Shown here piece by piece: positions 11,170 to 23,739 of a stretch of DNA of 64,000 bases; position 1 is the first letter of the stretch; each line of letters begins with the position of its first letter. Source of the DNA: Stichopus chloronotus (taxonomy: Eukaryota > Echinodermata > Holothuroidea > Aspidochirotida > Stichopodidae); NCBI GenBank assembly GCA_021234535.1, contig CM037843.1, positions 13,229,979 through 13,293,978 on the forward strand, given 5' to 3'. Below the pieces are notes generated by a model. That model saw only the letters and a list, made by a program, of their open reading frames with translations, was not told the DNA's origin and made no database searches. Both the position numbers and the translations under genes were made by a program.

Positions 11170-13855
11170 AGCATAACAAGGTTAGCTTATTTGTATTACA
11201 ACACTGCCGTTAACATTCCTACACTAATTGTGTATATGATGACATTTCGTCAAGTTTGTTAACGGTCGATATAATTGAACTCCATGCGACAGCTCAGTGG
11301 AAGACTAATTACTCAATTATAGCAGCTATATTAGTTATGTCACCCCTGGATGGTTTACTCACATTTCAAAGCCCTGATAGTAGGAAAAGAAACTAACTTC
11401 GTTTGTGATGCATGGCTTGGATGGCAACCCATTTGATCAAAGTTTTATCGGTTCTCGTAAACTCCCACGAAAGTAAAGGACCGAATTTCAATCAAAAAGG
11501 GAAAACTCAGCGGGACAAATACCGGACGAATGTAATTTAATATGGCTTCCAATGGCTACAGCCAAAGTGAGCTTATCACGATGACTTATACATGTGTATG
11601 TTTACTGAGTCTCTTCAAGAAAGCCATAGACCTTTGCTTAAAATTCAAGTTAAAGCACAACTAGTTAAAGCACTAAACGTTTCACTTCGATGCCCTGCAT
11701 TAATACATGAAAAACAAAAGCAAAAAACAAACAAACATGTAAGTAAGCGCTCACTTATCGTTAAACCTTTATCGACCGGTTGTATTATTCAGGTTAGTTC
11801 AACATATCAATGCAGAAAAAAAAAATCTTTAGTCTGATTAGTGCATACTAATACTGCAAACTGACAACTTTGGAAGGACGACGGAGAGAACAGACCGGAG
11901 GAATGACTTTTAAGAATTCTTAATTTTAGCTTCGGTTAGCGAGCATTTGGAGGACATATAGGTAGAATAAATACATACTACCAAAACAGAGACGAAAATC
12001 ATTACACTGCTTTAAATGAACTGAAGTTATAAGGGAAAGCAGGTACTGTATTTCTTGACCTATTTCACCGCGGTATATTTATATTTGTCTTGCTATTAAA
12101 AGCAACCAACACCACAGAGGATATTTCGTAATCCGGTGTCCATGAAGAACAATGAGTGTGATTTAAAGTACAAAGGAAAGACGCAGAGCTTTCGAATATA
12201 AAAATATTTCAAATGACAGGCTAAAAAGAAACAAAAAGAGTAACTTACACTTTCCCTTTGGAATGAATCTGTGTATATATATTATTGTGATAGCCCATGT
12301 GTACCAATTATTCAATACCACAATTATTCAATACCACAAATATATATATATTAATCCGCCTGTCGGTGAGACGTGGTTTATATCAACTCGAAACATGCCC
12401 GGGTTGTTTCCTTTACGGTGATGACGTATACTTTGTACATGGAAAGCGGATACATACCACCCATGAATGATTCACAGCTGGTTAAGATAGTGCAACTGTA
12501 CATCTGCTTTACGAATCGATTAGAGTGTTTCAGTTTAAAAGCATACGGTATATAAATTCCGAGTTTCATTCACCGGCGCTGTATATACATTCTGGTTGTA
12601 GCACAGAAGAGAACCAAATTCGGTGCAATCTCTAGAAAGTAAATTTTGGGCATAATTTTTTATCGAACTTTGTCACAATGACGATTACACCAAAATATAC
12701 ACAGTAGTTTCATTTGGAACTTCAGAAGGAATTATCTCTTGCAGCCTATAGCGTTGCAATGCATGTTTTGTTTGTGTAATCTCATGAGCCGTTCTTTTAA
12801 TAACGTGATAATTTAAAGAGCTTTGTCCTCTAATGGAATTTAAAAGTGGCGTTTGACGATGGCGGGTATCCAAGCAACGGACAGACGGCTGAAAGACTGA
12901 CTATCACCATCATCTGTAACACTAAAGGACCCTCGATTAAAATTCCATATTTAATTTTCTTGCCGCGACCTGATTTGCCGAGAGAAGCTACAAGCGAAGC
13001 CCCACGCGTGATTCTGCCAGTTTTGCGAAGTGGAACTGTACAGAGGAATCTGATGGAATCAGAAGGAGTCAGTATTTAAAGCAATTAAAGGTTTAATTCA
13101 GAATTACATCAAAATAATATAAAATCATCAAAGGAGAGTGACGTGCCTCAGTGAACGTTCAGTGGATAATACTTTGTTAACATACACCCTCAATGCATTG
13201 ATCATATCCATGTTATTGCAAAATTGATCGATCTATGTCAACATTTTCCGAATCGGTTTGTTGATCTTTGGATACAATCAGCTGGATTGGACGCCACCAA
13301 ATCCAAACACGTAGTTTCATTCGCTGCCGAGTAATTGTGTGTAGAACTGATATGGATACATTTGACAGTATTGTCAATGGTTACAATTCACCTTTCACTT
13401 GACTATTGTGTTCTATTGATGACGTAGACAATTTGAACTGAAATCTCTTACTCGATGTCAAAGATCACTTTTTTTTTTGTTTTGCTTATGGACGATAGCG
13501 TGGATAGTTTGTCAAATTAGTAGAGTCGGACTGACCCATTTCATGGTGCTTATATCTTTGCTTTATTTATATATAAAGATATATCATTGTTTGTGTTTTC
13601 TTAGTAAAACAGAATTTCGGAGCCTATTATGGAGTTACTGCGTTTGATCATGTGCACTGGTTTTTGTGGGATTTTTTGAAAAAATATACGTTGGATAATG
13701 ATAGGCCCGAGACAGGAGAGACAGCACAGAATGAGGACGATAGATGAGGTAACAGCACAACAGTCACCCCTCTGGTTACATTCATGTGGAATGAATTAAG
13801 AATAAATTAATCTTGCTTTCTTTACAAACGTTAATATTGGCTGCTAACATCCACG

Positions 13856-15355
13856 ATGACTTTCGTAGAAGATATCCTCTTCATGTTGTTTGTTTGCTTT
13901 CGGTTGAATCAATGTTTAGGAGATTGTGGTGTCAACTTTACATCTTACGTCGGAACATTCCACAGTCCGAGGTATCCACTTTTCTACAAGAACAACTTAG
14001 ACTGCACGTGGAGGATAACCGTGCCTGACGGGTACATGATTAAATTAGTTCTATGGGATATTCACACGGAGAGTAGTCTGACTACCTGTAGATCCGACTA
14101 TCTTTCACTGGTTGACTCTGACATGTCAGAGATATGGCGTAGATGCGACCGAGGTATATCGGAACCAGTCACACACTACTCTCGCGGTGAAGAATTAACG
14201 TTAATACTCCACTCTGATGGTATAACTAGGGGTCGAGGTTTTAACGCTTCCTTCTATGCCATACAGACGATTTACAAATGCGATTTCGAATCAGCAAACC
14301 AGTGTGACTTTTCCGATTCTGGGAATGATTTCTCATGGACGATAACGAGGGGTTCGGACGATTCTTACTTCACCGGCCCTACCACCGATCACACCTACGG
14401 GAACAGCACGGGTGCATTCGCGATGGCGAAAACGAAACGCGGTAATCCAAAAAAATTTAAATCTTTTTCGTTGGTGCTACCTCAGTATGAATTATATATG
14501 CCTTCGTCTTCGGTAACTTTTCAGTTTTCTTATCACATGTGGTATGTCGGATTCGGTAGTGCTTCTGGTAGCTTGCAAATCTACGTGTGCGATCAGGTGA
14601 CGTTCTCCAGAGAAGGGGATCACAAAAATGTTTGGCACACCGACACAATCGATATCGGTAACGATATCGGCAACTGCAGTATCAATGTAACGGCGGTAAC
14701 CGCTAACATCGACGTCGCAATCGATGACATCACCATATATGAGGTTATTCACGAGGAAATCCCCGAGGAAAGTGTAACGTTTGTAACGGACGTTTTATTG
14801 ACCGATGAACCCGAAGGTGGTGACGATATCATTTTAGTAGGGGATTCCCCCTCCGACGATAATAGCCCCGAGGAACCACCAGGGAACACAATCGTCGTCC
14901 TTACCACAGAGGACATAGCTTTCATAGCAATCACATCGGTGGCTATAATTTTGATATTTTTAATTGCCGTTTTAATTTACGTATTGATAAAATTAAAAAG
15001 GAAAGAGAAACGGATCAAGGCGCCATTAGCAGAGAGAGCCACTTTCGCAAACGAAGCTTACAGTAGTATTCTAGATGACTACATGTCGGCGAATCACGAG
15101 GTCGCTAACGACGTCGCCTTAGAGCCACCGACGAGATGGGAGCGGATAGAGGAACTATCGAACGGAAAAATAGACGAAATGCTGGTAGTTTATAACGTCT
15201 CCTATCAAAACGTGGACAAGTACCACGACAACGGAATCAAGAAAATTGCGCGGGAAAAGTGGAAAAAGAGCAAATCGAAAGTCGTCAACTTTCAGACGAT
15301 CAAAGAGGAAAATGAAACAGAAATCAATGGATCACAGAGGAAAGGGAAAAGATAG
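13856..15355 (+). CDS. CUB and MAM domain type I membrane protein, single exon
   Basis: A 499-residue protein. Residues 1-22 form a signal peptide (hydrophobic ILFMLFVCF core). Residues 24-136 form a CUB domain with the four usual cysteines (24, 50, 78, 97) and the SPRYP motif. Residues 142-297 form a MAM domain, starting CDFE, with cysteines 142, 150, 245 and 273 and an AIDDITIYE end. An acidic stalk (300-345) leads to a transmembrane helix at about 354-378, then a basic stop-transfer KLKRKEKR and a ~115-residue cytoplasmic tail. The tail has tyrosines at 402, 409, 446 and 450; Tyr450-Gln-Asn fits the pYxN (GRB2-type SH2) motif. CUB and MAM domains bind protein ligands, so a cell-surface adhesion or receptor role is likely. 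It is a short relative of neuropilin/MAM receptors but has no catalytic domain and no close match to a named gene. The whole frame lacks introns, which is unusual for these domains. The start is the only Met giving a signal peptide. Confidence 0.9.
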   Translation: MTFVEDILFMLFVCFRLNQCLGDCGVNFTSYVGTFHSPRYPLFYKNNLDCTWRITVPDGYMIKLVLWDIHTESSLTTCRSDYLSLVDSDMSEIWRRCDRGISEPVTHYSRGEELTLILHSDGITRGRGFNASFYAIQTIYKCDFESANQCDFSDSGNDFSWTITRGSDDSYFTGPTTDHTYGNSTGAFAMAKTKRGNPKKFKSFSLVLPQYELYMPSSSVTFQFSYHMWYVGFGSASGSLQIYVCDQVTFSREGDHKNVWHTDTIDIGNDIGNCSINVTAVTANIDVAIDDITIYEVIHEEIPEESVTFVTDVLLTDEPEGGDDIILVGDSPSDDNSPEEPPGNTIVVLTTEDIAFIAITSVAIILIFLIAVLIYVLIKLKRKEKRIKAPLAERATFANEAYSSILDDYMSANHEVANDVALEPPTRWERIEELSNGKIDEMLVVYNVSYQNVDKYHDNGIKKIAREKWKKSKSKVVNFQTIKEENETEINGSQRKGKR

Positions 15356-15491
15356 CCCCAGCAACCTTCAAAATATTATGTGTTCTTTTGAATTCTCGGA
15401 ACGATTGCTGTTTTTAACTCTCGTGGAATACCATGCGACAAAGTACAAAATAACAGCAAACAAACAAAAAAAAGGGAAAGGGTGAATTTTG

Positions 15492-15506
15492 AAAAAAAAA
15501 AAAAAA
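15492..15506 (+). other. Genomic A-tract 137 bp after the CUB-MAM stop
   Basis: Fifteen consecutive A residues begin 137 bp after the stop codon, preceded by other A-rich runs. Together with the missing introns this could be the remains of a retrocopied poly(A) tail. No canonical AATAAA sits just upstream, so the reading is uncertain. Confidence 0.4.
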
Positions 15507-16935
15507 CCTTAGAGAAGCTAAATACTTTACCTCCACCGATCGTCTGCCTGTCTGATTTGACTGCCGTTTATACTGCCCTCACTATTTGTTAATTTACTAT
15601 GTTCTGTTTCTATCGATCCATTACCACCAATTAGAAAGAAAATATTTTTCATTAAGACCTTAGACTACAATCATTAGACTTTCTTACTCGTCGAATTACG
15701 TTCTGTTTGATTTTCGACAAAGAAGGTACTTGTATTGAGGGGATATTTCAATTGGTCTCTTTCATCACCTTTGTAGTTAATACCTCCATAGAAGTATCTA
15801 TAACGTACCATCACGAACAAAGGGTTCCTCATTGCGTTTCGCCAAAATCCTATGTGAAAGTGCTAGCTTCTCCCTGGTGGTCAGGATCCCACCCTTCTAT
15901 CCCCTGCCCCTTCCTCCAAACACAAAATGAAGATATTTTGACATTTTGATGCCTGTTGCAATAACAGTTCTGTTGGCAGTCGCAAGTCGTTAGATTGCTA
16001 CGTGTGGCGATTATCAAACACTGCCCTAGCGTACAGCTGCTGACCAGGAGGGGTCAGTACTGTAGTTCCTTTCAAGGGTATAGATTTAGCACATTAACGT
16101 AAAAGTTTGCGTAATTATCTCATCTACGGTAAGAAAATGTATGAGGATATATTTGGATGAAAATCAAAAAGTCCATTCCCCTTAAAGTCTTGATCATGCG
16201 TCAGGCTTGAAAAAGTGAAGGCTAAACCGAAAGACAAAATATTGTGGAATACGGTAACTAAAAAGGTCCACAAACACTAACTGCCACTATTGGGAGAGAG
16301 CAAGCGCCTCAAGGAGGGCACAACAAGTGCGGCGCGGGTGCATACTTCCTGCAGTGTGTGTGTGTGGGGGGGGGGGGAGGGGACTCAAAACGGCCCATTG
16401 TCACTTACATACAGTAGATAAAATTGTGGACTATCTGAGCTGAACGCCACATTCAGTTGGTGTTCAGTTTACCAGAAAACTTTTCGATAAAAAATATCCC
16501 TAGATTCCCTGAAAAATGTTTTGTTGATGTCCTTTCACTCTTGTAAAAACCCCCAAAATGACTGCTGGAGAACGGTGGGGGACATGGCCGTCCAACCACT
16601 TGGTCTACCATTCCTAGTGACATTATCGTCTTGGATGAAGCCAGAGTCTACGTTTACGGGTCTACATGGTCTATGTTTGGGGTACTCGTTTACTAGTAAG
16701 AAAATATTTTCGATCGATTTTTCACAAGTTGGGGGCAAGGTTGTCGGCGCTAAACAATCGCAATCTTCATATATCGTGTACCGGAATATACTTAAAGGGA
16801 TTTGAAAAATGCGCAATATGCGTTTATTTCTTGCGATTTCTTTTTTTTTCATTCAAATTTACCAAACGATTTTCAGCAAAATGTGTAGCAAATTTTAGCA
16901 AGCTGCAATTGTGTGTGCACAGTTAATACATATGT

Positions 16936-17425
16936 AGTAACTAGGTCTGCATGGTCCATTAATATGTGGTACACATTCAGATTTCATCAACATGTCATTC
17001 TTTCGAACGCTGTTTCAATGATCTTTTACGTGGAGAATCAATGGGACCTGTAAAATACATTTACACAACGTTGCCCCAATGGTCAGCACTCGCACATCAT
17101 GTGACTGCGTTCTTTGCAAATTACGACATTGCGATATTTTGCGTATAGGCTCGTACTTCGAACATCTACTAAAATAATTCATTTCCGAATTATGTGAGAT
17201 ATTTCCTGAAAATAAGAATGGTGACTTGCGCCCAAAAATGTTTGTATCTTTTCAAAAGACATGAGGAGCGATGGTAGAGGATTCCTTTTACAAAATAATA
17301 CGCATGTAGTAACCAAGCCTGCATGGTCCATAAATATGCAGTATTCATCAACAGGTCATACTTTCGAACGTTTTTGGAATATTTCTTTCACACGGAGAGC
17401 CAATGGGACTCTTCCACGGAGTCAT
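16936..17425 (+). repeat. Diverged tandem duplication, ~370 bp apart
   Basis: The segment at about 16936-17060 recurs at about 17305-17425. Shared blocks, in the same order, are CTGCATGGTCCAT, ATTCATCAACA or TTTCATCAACA, TTTCGAACG and GAATCAATGGGAC or GAGCCAATGGGAC. The two copies are clearly diverged. Their nature is unknown. Confidence 0.5.
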
Positions 17426-19137
17426 GGACGTCGACCCTGTGGGGACACGTCCCCCCCCCCCCACATTTCGATAGGTGGGACATAATATCAAATGTCCCCA
17501 TCCCCCACGTTTCGTAAACTAAAAGAGAAATGTTTTCGCTCACTTTTTGAATAGCATGGGAACATTTTCACAAATATCGCCAACAGTTTTGATGAGTGAC
17601 TGATGTAATCGCTAGGCTGATAAATGCTCATAAGGGAACTGCGTGACCAATTAAGGCGTTCATATACCAAGGTTAACCTCATCTACACATCCCAAACGCC
17701 AATATTTTGGGTGCTTAGCGCCCAGTGATTTCTTTGTTCTGTTGATGGACAAAAGAAGGTAATTGATTGGCGCACGTTCCCTCCCCATAAATACACCAAC
17801 AAAATTCCAAATTACCCCCCTCAAAAAAAAAAAGAGAACTGAGGTCACAATTCTGTTGGTGATCGTGTATTTGAATAAACTGTAGATATACGGTACGCTC
17901 AGTGCCGTCGCGACCAGGGGAGGTCCCCCTTTTAAAAAAAGGGAGAGAAAAAAAGAGAAAAACAAAGAGAAAGAAACTCAGAGCCAAGATAGTCGGAAAA
18001 TCTGAAATGCCTTTTAGAATTTCTCATATCTCAGTCTAGCACATTCTATGATGTAAAAATATGCCAAATATTGTACCAGATTGTGAGGTGATCTGGTAAT
18101 TGAAGAAATTCTCAATAAATCTGAAATTTCATTTGAATTTCTTATATTTCAGTCTAGGAGTGAGGATTGTCAGACAGTCTGACATTTTTGTGTATAGATA
18201 GGGTTGTTTTTACCCCAACTGCCCCTGTTTTTTATTACCCCCCTTTTACTACACCTACATTATGTAAATAAATAAACAAAACAGGAAACACATACATACG
18301 ACTGGTTCTGTGCTCTTTACTTTTCCTTGTTACAAACGGATCGATTCATTTTTTTTTAAATAATGCCACGCAATCTGTTTCTAGCTGATATCAGCATACT
18401 GAAGGATAGTTGATATTTCTATTGGTCTTTACGGTGAAGAGTATTGTAAAGCTAGGACAACGATCTAACGAATTTATTGTGTCGCATTAGGCGCGAACAG
18501 CTGCTCGTGGAATCAAATGTAGACAACTTCCATGAGCGCGGGTTGACTATAGGTCAATGTCATCATATGCGCTGCCTGCGTAAACAGTTCCTGATTTCGG
18601 AAAGTTGGCCTGTCCAATCATCAGTCCTCTTTAGACAAGACAAACCAAATGTCGCCGTTTGTGATCGCTTTTATTATTTTGTTTGGTGAGGAAATTTGAT
18701 GAATACACAAAACGAGAATGGCGTACATGTCAAGCATTTAAGAATATTTATAAATAACAGTTTGCTTCTGATCAAAGTAAATTAGTTTGCTTCGGCTGGA
18801 TTTTACTGGAAATTAAGTTAAATTATTTTGCATAATTCAGCTGTCCGGACTGATTCATGTATACCGCCGTCACTCTGCTCAGATCATATATTAGGGTATT
18901 GGTCTAACTACATTAGAATTACCTGTTTATTGCTGTATAGATTTAAAATTGTGAATTATACAGAAGGTTTACACCGCTGATGATACACTCGTGCCAGGCT
19001 TAATCGCTGAAATTATTACGAAAATTAAAAATAGTAGGCCCCCAGATAAAAGCAATTGACAATCTTTATCCCTGCATCTGTGGAATGTCTCATATTGACA
19101 CCATAGCAAAACTAATTTTGAGATCCTCGACTACTGA

Positions 19138-19488
19138 GCCCAACTAATGCGTACAGCGGATGTGTATTACTCATGCATTAGCACTGGATGCATTCGTAGT
19201 ACCGATGTCCGCGATCCTAACGAATGGATTCCGACTCAACCTGCGTACAGATTGTATCGTATTAAAATCAATGTATGCTGACGTAATCAATTCCACTCAG
19301 AAGCACTCAGGTACTTCTTTTACTTAGACTATGATTATTCATGCTCTTGTGAGCCAATCATCAGACGTTAAGAAAGACCCATAAATATAAACCTTGGATC
19401 CTAGACAAATCTCTAATTGTTCGCAGGTGTTTCGGTGTGTAGACTACGTCAAAAATATACATACCAACACCTGCTGGGAAGGTTAGGG
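19138..19488 (+). repeat. Dispersed ~300-bp repeat R3, copy 1
   Basis: Aligns by eye along its whole length with 59962-60262. Shared blocks include GGATTCCGACTCA, TATTAAAAT, GACGTAATCAAT, GAGCCAATCATCA, CTTGGATC, ACAAATCTCTAATTGTTC, and ACCAACACCTGCT near the end. This copy carries a CCAAT box and, about 35 bp on, a TATAAA-like sequence (near 19387); the second copy has lost the latter. It could be a solo LTR or another non-coding element; neither end is defined. Confidence 0.7.
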
Positions 19489-22400
19489 CCCAACTTGATC
19501 AGTAGGTCCAAGGATTTATGCAGGGTCACTGCAGGGATCTTTCTTGAAAACATTTGAATTGGCCATCTACACATTGTTCCCAGCTGACAAATATATTTCT
19601 AAAATAGATCAAGAAAAATAACAAAACAACACTATCAACATACCTACAAAAATGCTCTGTAACTATATACCAAAGAATGAGGAATTATTGTCGTGTGCCG
19701 CACAATCTTCTTGTTATCGGTCGAATGCCAAATTCTTTAGTTGAGCCTTGTAGGGCTCATAACGCCGATCCTGCGCCTAACTCAACTTAGCTCATACAAA
19801 TATGGAGGCTCAGCCTTTTAACAATAACAGTAAGTGCGAGCTATGGCCGTCTTCGAACCAAAATCTACTGGAGAAAACCAAATGTCTCAACTACAAGAAC
19901 GATTTAAGGAGTTAAAGTGATGAGAGAGCCCGCAGATAAATTTCCAGGAAACGCCATGAAATGTGGTTTGGCCTTTTTCCAATGAGGTGATAATACTGGA
20001 GTATCAATCGTTGTTTCCAAATTGGTGCGCAATACAGCCCCATTGTGTTTAATACGGTGTCAAAGAGTCGTGTACTTCTTCACTGCTTTTTAGTGGATAC
20101 AACATGACGTCCTTGTACTGAATCATGTGTCCCATTTCAGTGGTGAAACAGAAAGCCAATTTTGACACAAATACAGCAGTACTAGAGTAGGCCTACTCGT
20201 TATAACTCAGAGCAGTACACTCAGTACACTACAGACATATAAAGTAACGATAAACGTCAAAAGTTTTACAACGTTATGAGAGAGATCCAACGGAATTTTC
20301 GTTTCGTCCAGCGTGATATCAAAACATTGGATTGGGAAAGGGGCCAACAAGAAACGGCACTCCCCCCCCCCCCCCGAAAAAAAAGGCTACTCGTATGAGG
20401 AGAAGATCTACGAAGACTGGCTCCTCCCTCCCTCCCTCCCTCCCCCAACAACAACAACAACAACTTGCCTACGGCACGCACTACAATTATGCGTATTTGT
20501 AGGCAAATGCAATTTTACTTCTTCTTCGGAATACATCTTACAAGTTGTATGAGTGAAAAACAAGTATATTGAAGTAACTGAGGGCTGATACATATCCAAT
20601 GAACTCATGCTCATTTCTTTTTCTATGCATCTGTATGGGATTTCAATGTTTTGCTCGTGGGCCCCCGGTTCACCACAGTCCAAGTCCCTCCATTGAACAA
20701 GAAAAAAGAAAGTTCTCACTTCCCTGAAATTAGACAAGAGAATTTCTATAAAGTTGCTACCCAAACTCTTAGACCACTCTGTTTTTCTTTGAAGGTAGGT
20801 TCATGCTTTACGCACCAAAGCCTTGAGCGTACCGAATCATAGGAGCCTCATTACACAATCAAAGAAAACGGTGCTGGTTTAACTTCGGTACCCTCAACAA
20901 CTCACCACCATTTCACGGCATGCGATCATTCTAAGGAGACCCATCAGCAAAAGATTTGCTGACACATCAGCAAAAAAAAAAAAAAAGAGACCCATCAGCA
21001 AATGTTTCACAACGAGAATAGACAGTATGCCTAAATTGCATGACAGCATTGCATTAAAAAGCAAAAATGTACAATATAAACGTTGCCATTCAGTCGACAG
21101 CGTTCAGAATAAACTGAAAAAGGAAAATTTAAAATTGTTGTTTTTCTGCGTTCTTTGATAAGCCATAACCAACGACTTTTATACTCTCAGTTGCTCCAAA
21201 CCAGCTCTTAATCGGATGTGAAAAAAAGGGGGGGGGGGGGAGAGGACTATTCGTTTTAAGTGCAACATACTTATGTCGGATGGTTGGATTAAAAAATCAG
21301 TAGAGCCATCAAAAAGTTGTTTCGAAAATTATATGGTTTTGAAAATTCCGTACCAAGTGTGTGTGTGTGCAGCAATCCAAAAACACCTTTTGGTCATTGG
21401 AAAGATAATAAATTGAAAAAGATAATATTCTTATCTTTAATTATGTAACTTACTTGTATATCATGTTGCCTATTTGCTGCTATGTGTTGAAGGAACGCAT
21501 GCATCAAATGTATGATTCATACTAAGATTGCGTGCATCCAATGTAGACTGGGTAAATCCTCCTACGCTCCGTCATTAATTAGATCGTGTCTACGGGGAAC
21601 ATTCAAACCATCCCTGCGTAGCAGGAGGTGCCCGTCAAACCCGACCGTTTGACGTCATAGGGAGGTGAACCACTCTAAAGACCAATACGTCACCACGCAA
21701 TTCTTATGCCTAGTGCATACGTCGGTCATAGATGGATGGATAGTATTGCGTGATGCACATGTGTCAACAGAGTGTGTTTATACATACTTTCACTGACTAG
21801 AAACATGAAACAGCTGAGACATGACTGGAAATTCGGAAATGTTTACTGCAAGAGAAGACCCTAGAGAAAACATTAAACATTAACATGATAAAGTGTTCAC
21901 ATTGACCGTAGGGAATAATGGCAACTTCATTAGGATAGGGGAAGAAATTTCAACTTGATGTTTAGGAGGAAAAGTGGTTTCCTTCATGATACCATTACAT
22001 AAAAAGAGTAAAACTTATCGTCAATTGTGTGTCGACAAGAAACAAACAAAAGCACAGAATTGTTTTTGACGACAATTGCATACGACCCTGTTTGGAAGAA
22101 ATCGGCAATATTTATTACACATTTTGCATGATTGCGAAGCATGAACATTCCATATAAAGGTAGCAGAAAGTATTTCTTTGCACCTTCCTGAAGATACATT
22201 AAGCTTTCCAAAACTAGTTAATGTTTCTCTTTACGTTAACGCAATACAAAATACATATATAGTGGAATATTAACTGTGACTCGAAAGTTTTACGCGTTAA
22301 GCGATCATCAGACAACTGGTCTACAATCGCGCTATTCTTTTAGTAATAAGGTAACCGTTCATTAATATAGACGACTTCCATTCCCCCATTGTAGTATAAA

Positions 22401-22582
22401 ACAATGCTCAGTGACTTTAACGATGAAACAGACAAATTAAACTGCAGCCATTTTATTTCCATTATGCATAATTCCACTGGCAGAATACATTTACCTAGAG
22501 AATAGTATAACCCTTCAAAACTAAATGAGTAAGTTTGCATGGTCCATTCTTTTTATAATCTCTAACATGAATGCAACAAAGT

Positions 22583-22628
22583 GATTCATCTTCATAAGAT
22601 GAAAGAGATTCATCTTCATAAGATGAAA
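22583..22628. repeat. Duplicated 22-bp palindromic unit
   Basis: GATTCATCTTCATAAGATGAAA occurs twice with a 24-bp period. Each unit contains the palindrome TCATCTT-CAT-AAGATGA. A small tandem hairpin with no known role. Confidence 0.8.
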
Positions 22629-23521
22629 TACATACCGACATTACACTGCCAGCCACAGTGGAATACTGACATCTTACCATTTTACACCTGGAATGTTCAA
22701 ATTCATACGACGGGGACCATCCTGACGATGTTGTTTACGCTTCAAGATGAAATTAGATGTTCAATTATAGATTTATTGCCTGCAAGGGGACACTCTAAGA
22801 CAGATAACGATATTAATATACACTCATTGATTCCAATCAATAGCGATCCTTCGTAGGAGACTCTCAGCTTAATTATAAATAATTTATCCAAATTTGGTTG
22901 TTGTATTGACTAAGAGTTTGCTCATCGTTTCAAGCACCATTCGGTTGGTTACCATTAAGAGTGCTATGGTGTGATGATACTAGGTCTTTGTTTTGACTTC
23001 AGGTATTGATTGTCCAGATTGCAGCAAAGCACAATGACGTCATAAAAGTGCTGCTTAGTCCAATCGAGGATACTGGTTGCAGGTGAAGGGTCCTATGATA
23101 CAACAGGAAAGCCCGTCCCATGAAAAGCACTGGTTAATGACGTCATAGCAAAAATGAACCTTGAGGTTAATATTGCTGTTTGCACCGACATTAATACTGC
23201 GACGAAAGTGAGGAACAGCCACAAAGGAAATTGTACTCTGACGGTTTATCAGTTGACAGAATCATAAAATTTGCTCACATTGGCTGATTTTTTTTTTTTT
23301 TTTAATTCAGCAAATGGTGCTTAGGCAATCTCCAATTCTGTTTTTTAATAGCTGTCTATTCTGTCTGCATTTATGTATATGAACAAAAAGAAATAAAAAG
23401 GTAAGAATTCACTGTACTCAACTATTCAGTTGTACTCTAAACTTGCTCACGTAATTTAATGAACCCTTGCTCTCTACTTAACCACCAGGAAAGAACTAAT
23501 AATAGTAACACATTGCATTAT

Positions 23522-23527
23522 TTTATT
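23522..23527 (-). promoter_or_regulatory. Polyadenylation signal of the P450 gene
   Basis: AATAAA on the minus strand, about 55 nt past the P450 stop codon. This is the nearest canonical signal and defines a short 3' UTR if used. Confidence 0.5.
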
Positions 23528-23580
23528 GGTGCATTTTCACTTATGTCAAGATATGCCTGTTTTGTAGTTATGTATTTGTG

Positions 23581-23739
23581 TCATGTTTTTGTGTTCGATT
23601 TTGCCCTGCATTTCAGATAACAAAGGGTTCCATCTTTTGGCTTAGACGTCACTTCCGTTATCATGTCAAAGCTTTGGCCTGGTACCAGAGATATATCAAA
23701 ACGTTGAATAAACTTGGCAAGAACAACTTTGGCCTCCAT
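23581..23739 (-). CDS. CYP46A1: P450 exon 12: C-terminus
   Basis: Residues 461-512 and TGA. Reads MEAKVVLAKFIQRFDISLVP then GQSF, and ends YLKCRAKSNTKT. This is the L-helix and final beta strands, the most CYP46-like part of the protein. Acceptor CACTTTCTAG. Confidence 0.94.
   Translation of the reverse strand: MEAKVVLAKFIQRFDISLVPGQSFDMITEVTSKPKDGTLCYLKCRAKSNTKT

Larger units (their letters stand above)
8841..13855. other. Intergenic, no gene recognised
   Basis: Repeat-rich DNA. It has a TG-rich stretch ending in a 17-G tract at 9592-9640, another 11-G tract at 9694-9704, a 12-C tract at 10865-10876, and a 16-bp duplicated motif (AATTATTCAATACCAC) near 12308-12340. The 211-codon minus frame at 9302-9937 is low complexity (Pro, His, Thr runs from the simple repeats) and is not a credible gene. 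Confidence 0.5.
15507..23510. other. Intergenic, no gene recognised
   Basis: AT-rich DNA with no supportable gene. It holds G/C tracts at 16364-16377, 17451-17462, 20362-20375 and 21228-21240, a diverged duplication at 16936-17425, one copy of a dispersed repeat at 19138-19488, and two TGACGTCA palindromes at 23035-23042 and 23138-23145. The short minus frame near 16535-16720 vaguely resembles a transposase end but is too weak to call. Confidence 0.5.

Noticed and set aside
13813..14028. 71-codon frame overlapping the start of the CUB-MAM gene
   Set aside because: Shadow of the real gene in another frame.
16535..16852. Minus frame ending with a WTAMSPTV..FWGFLQE-like stretch, similar to the end of a Tc1/mariner transposase
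   Set aside because: Only a loose resemblance over about 35 residues; the catalytic Asp context and the rest of a transposase are missing, with no terminal repeats.
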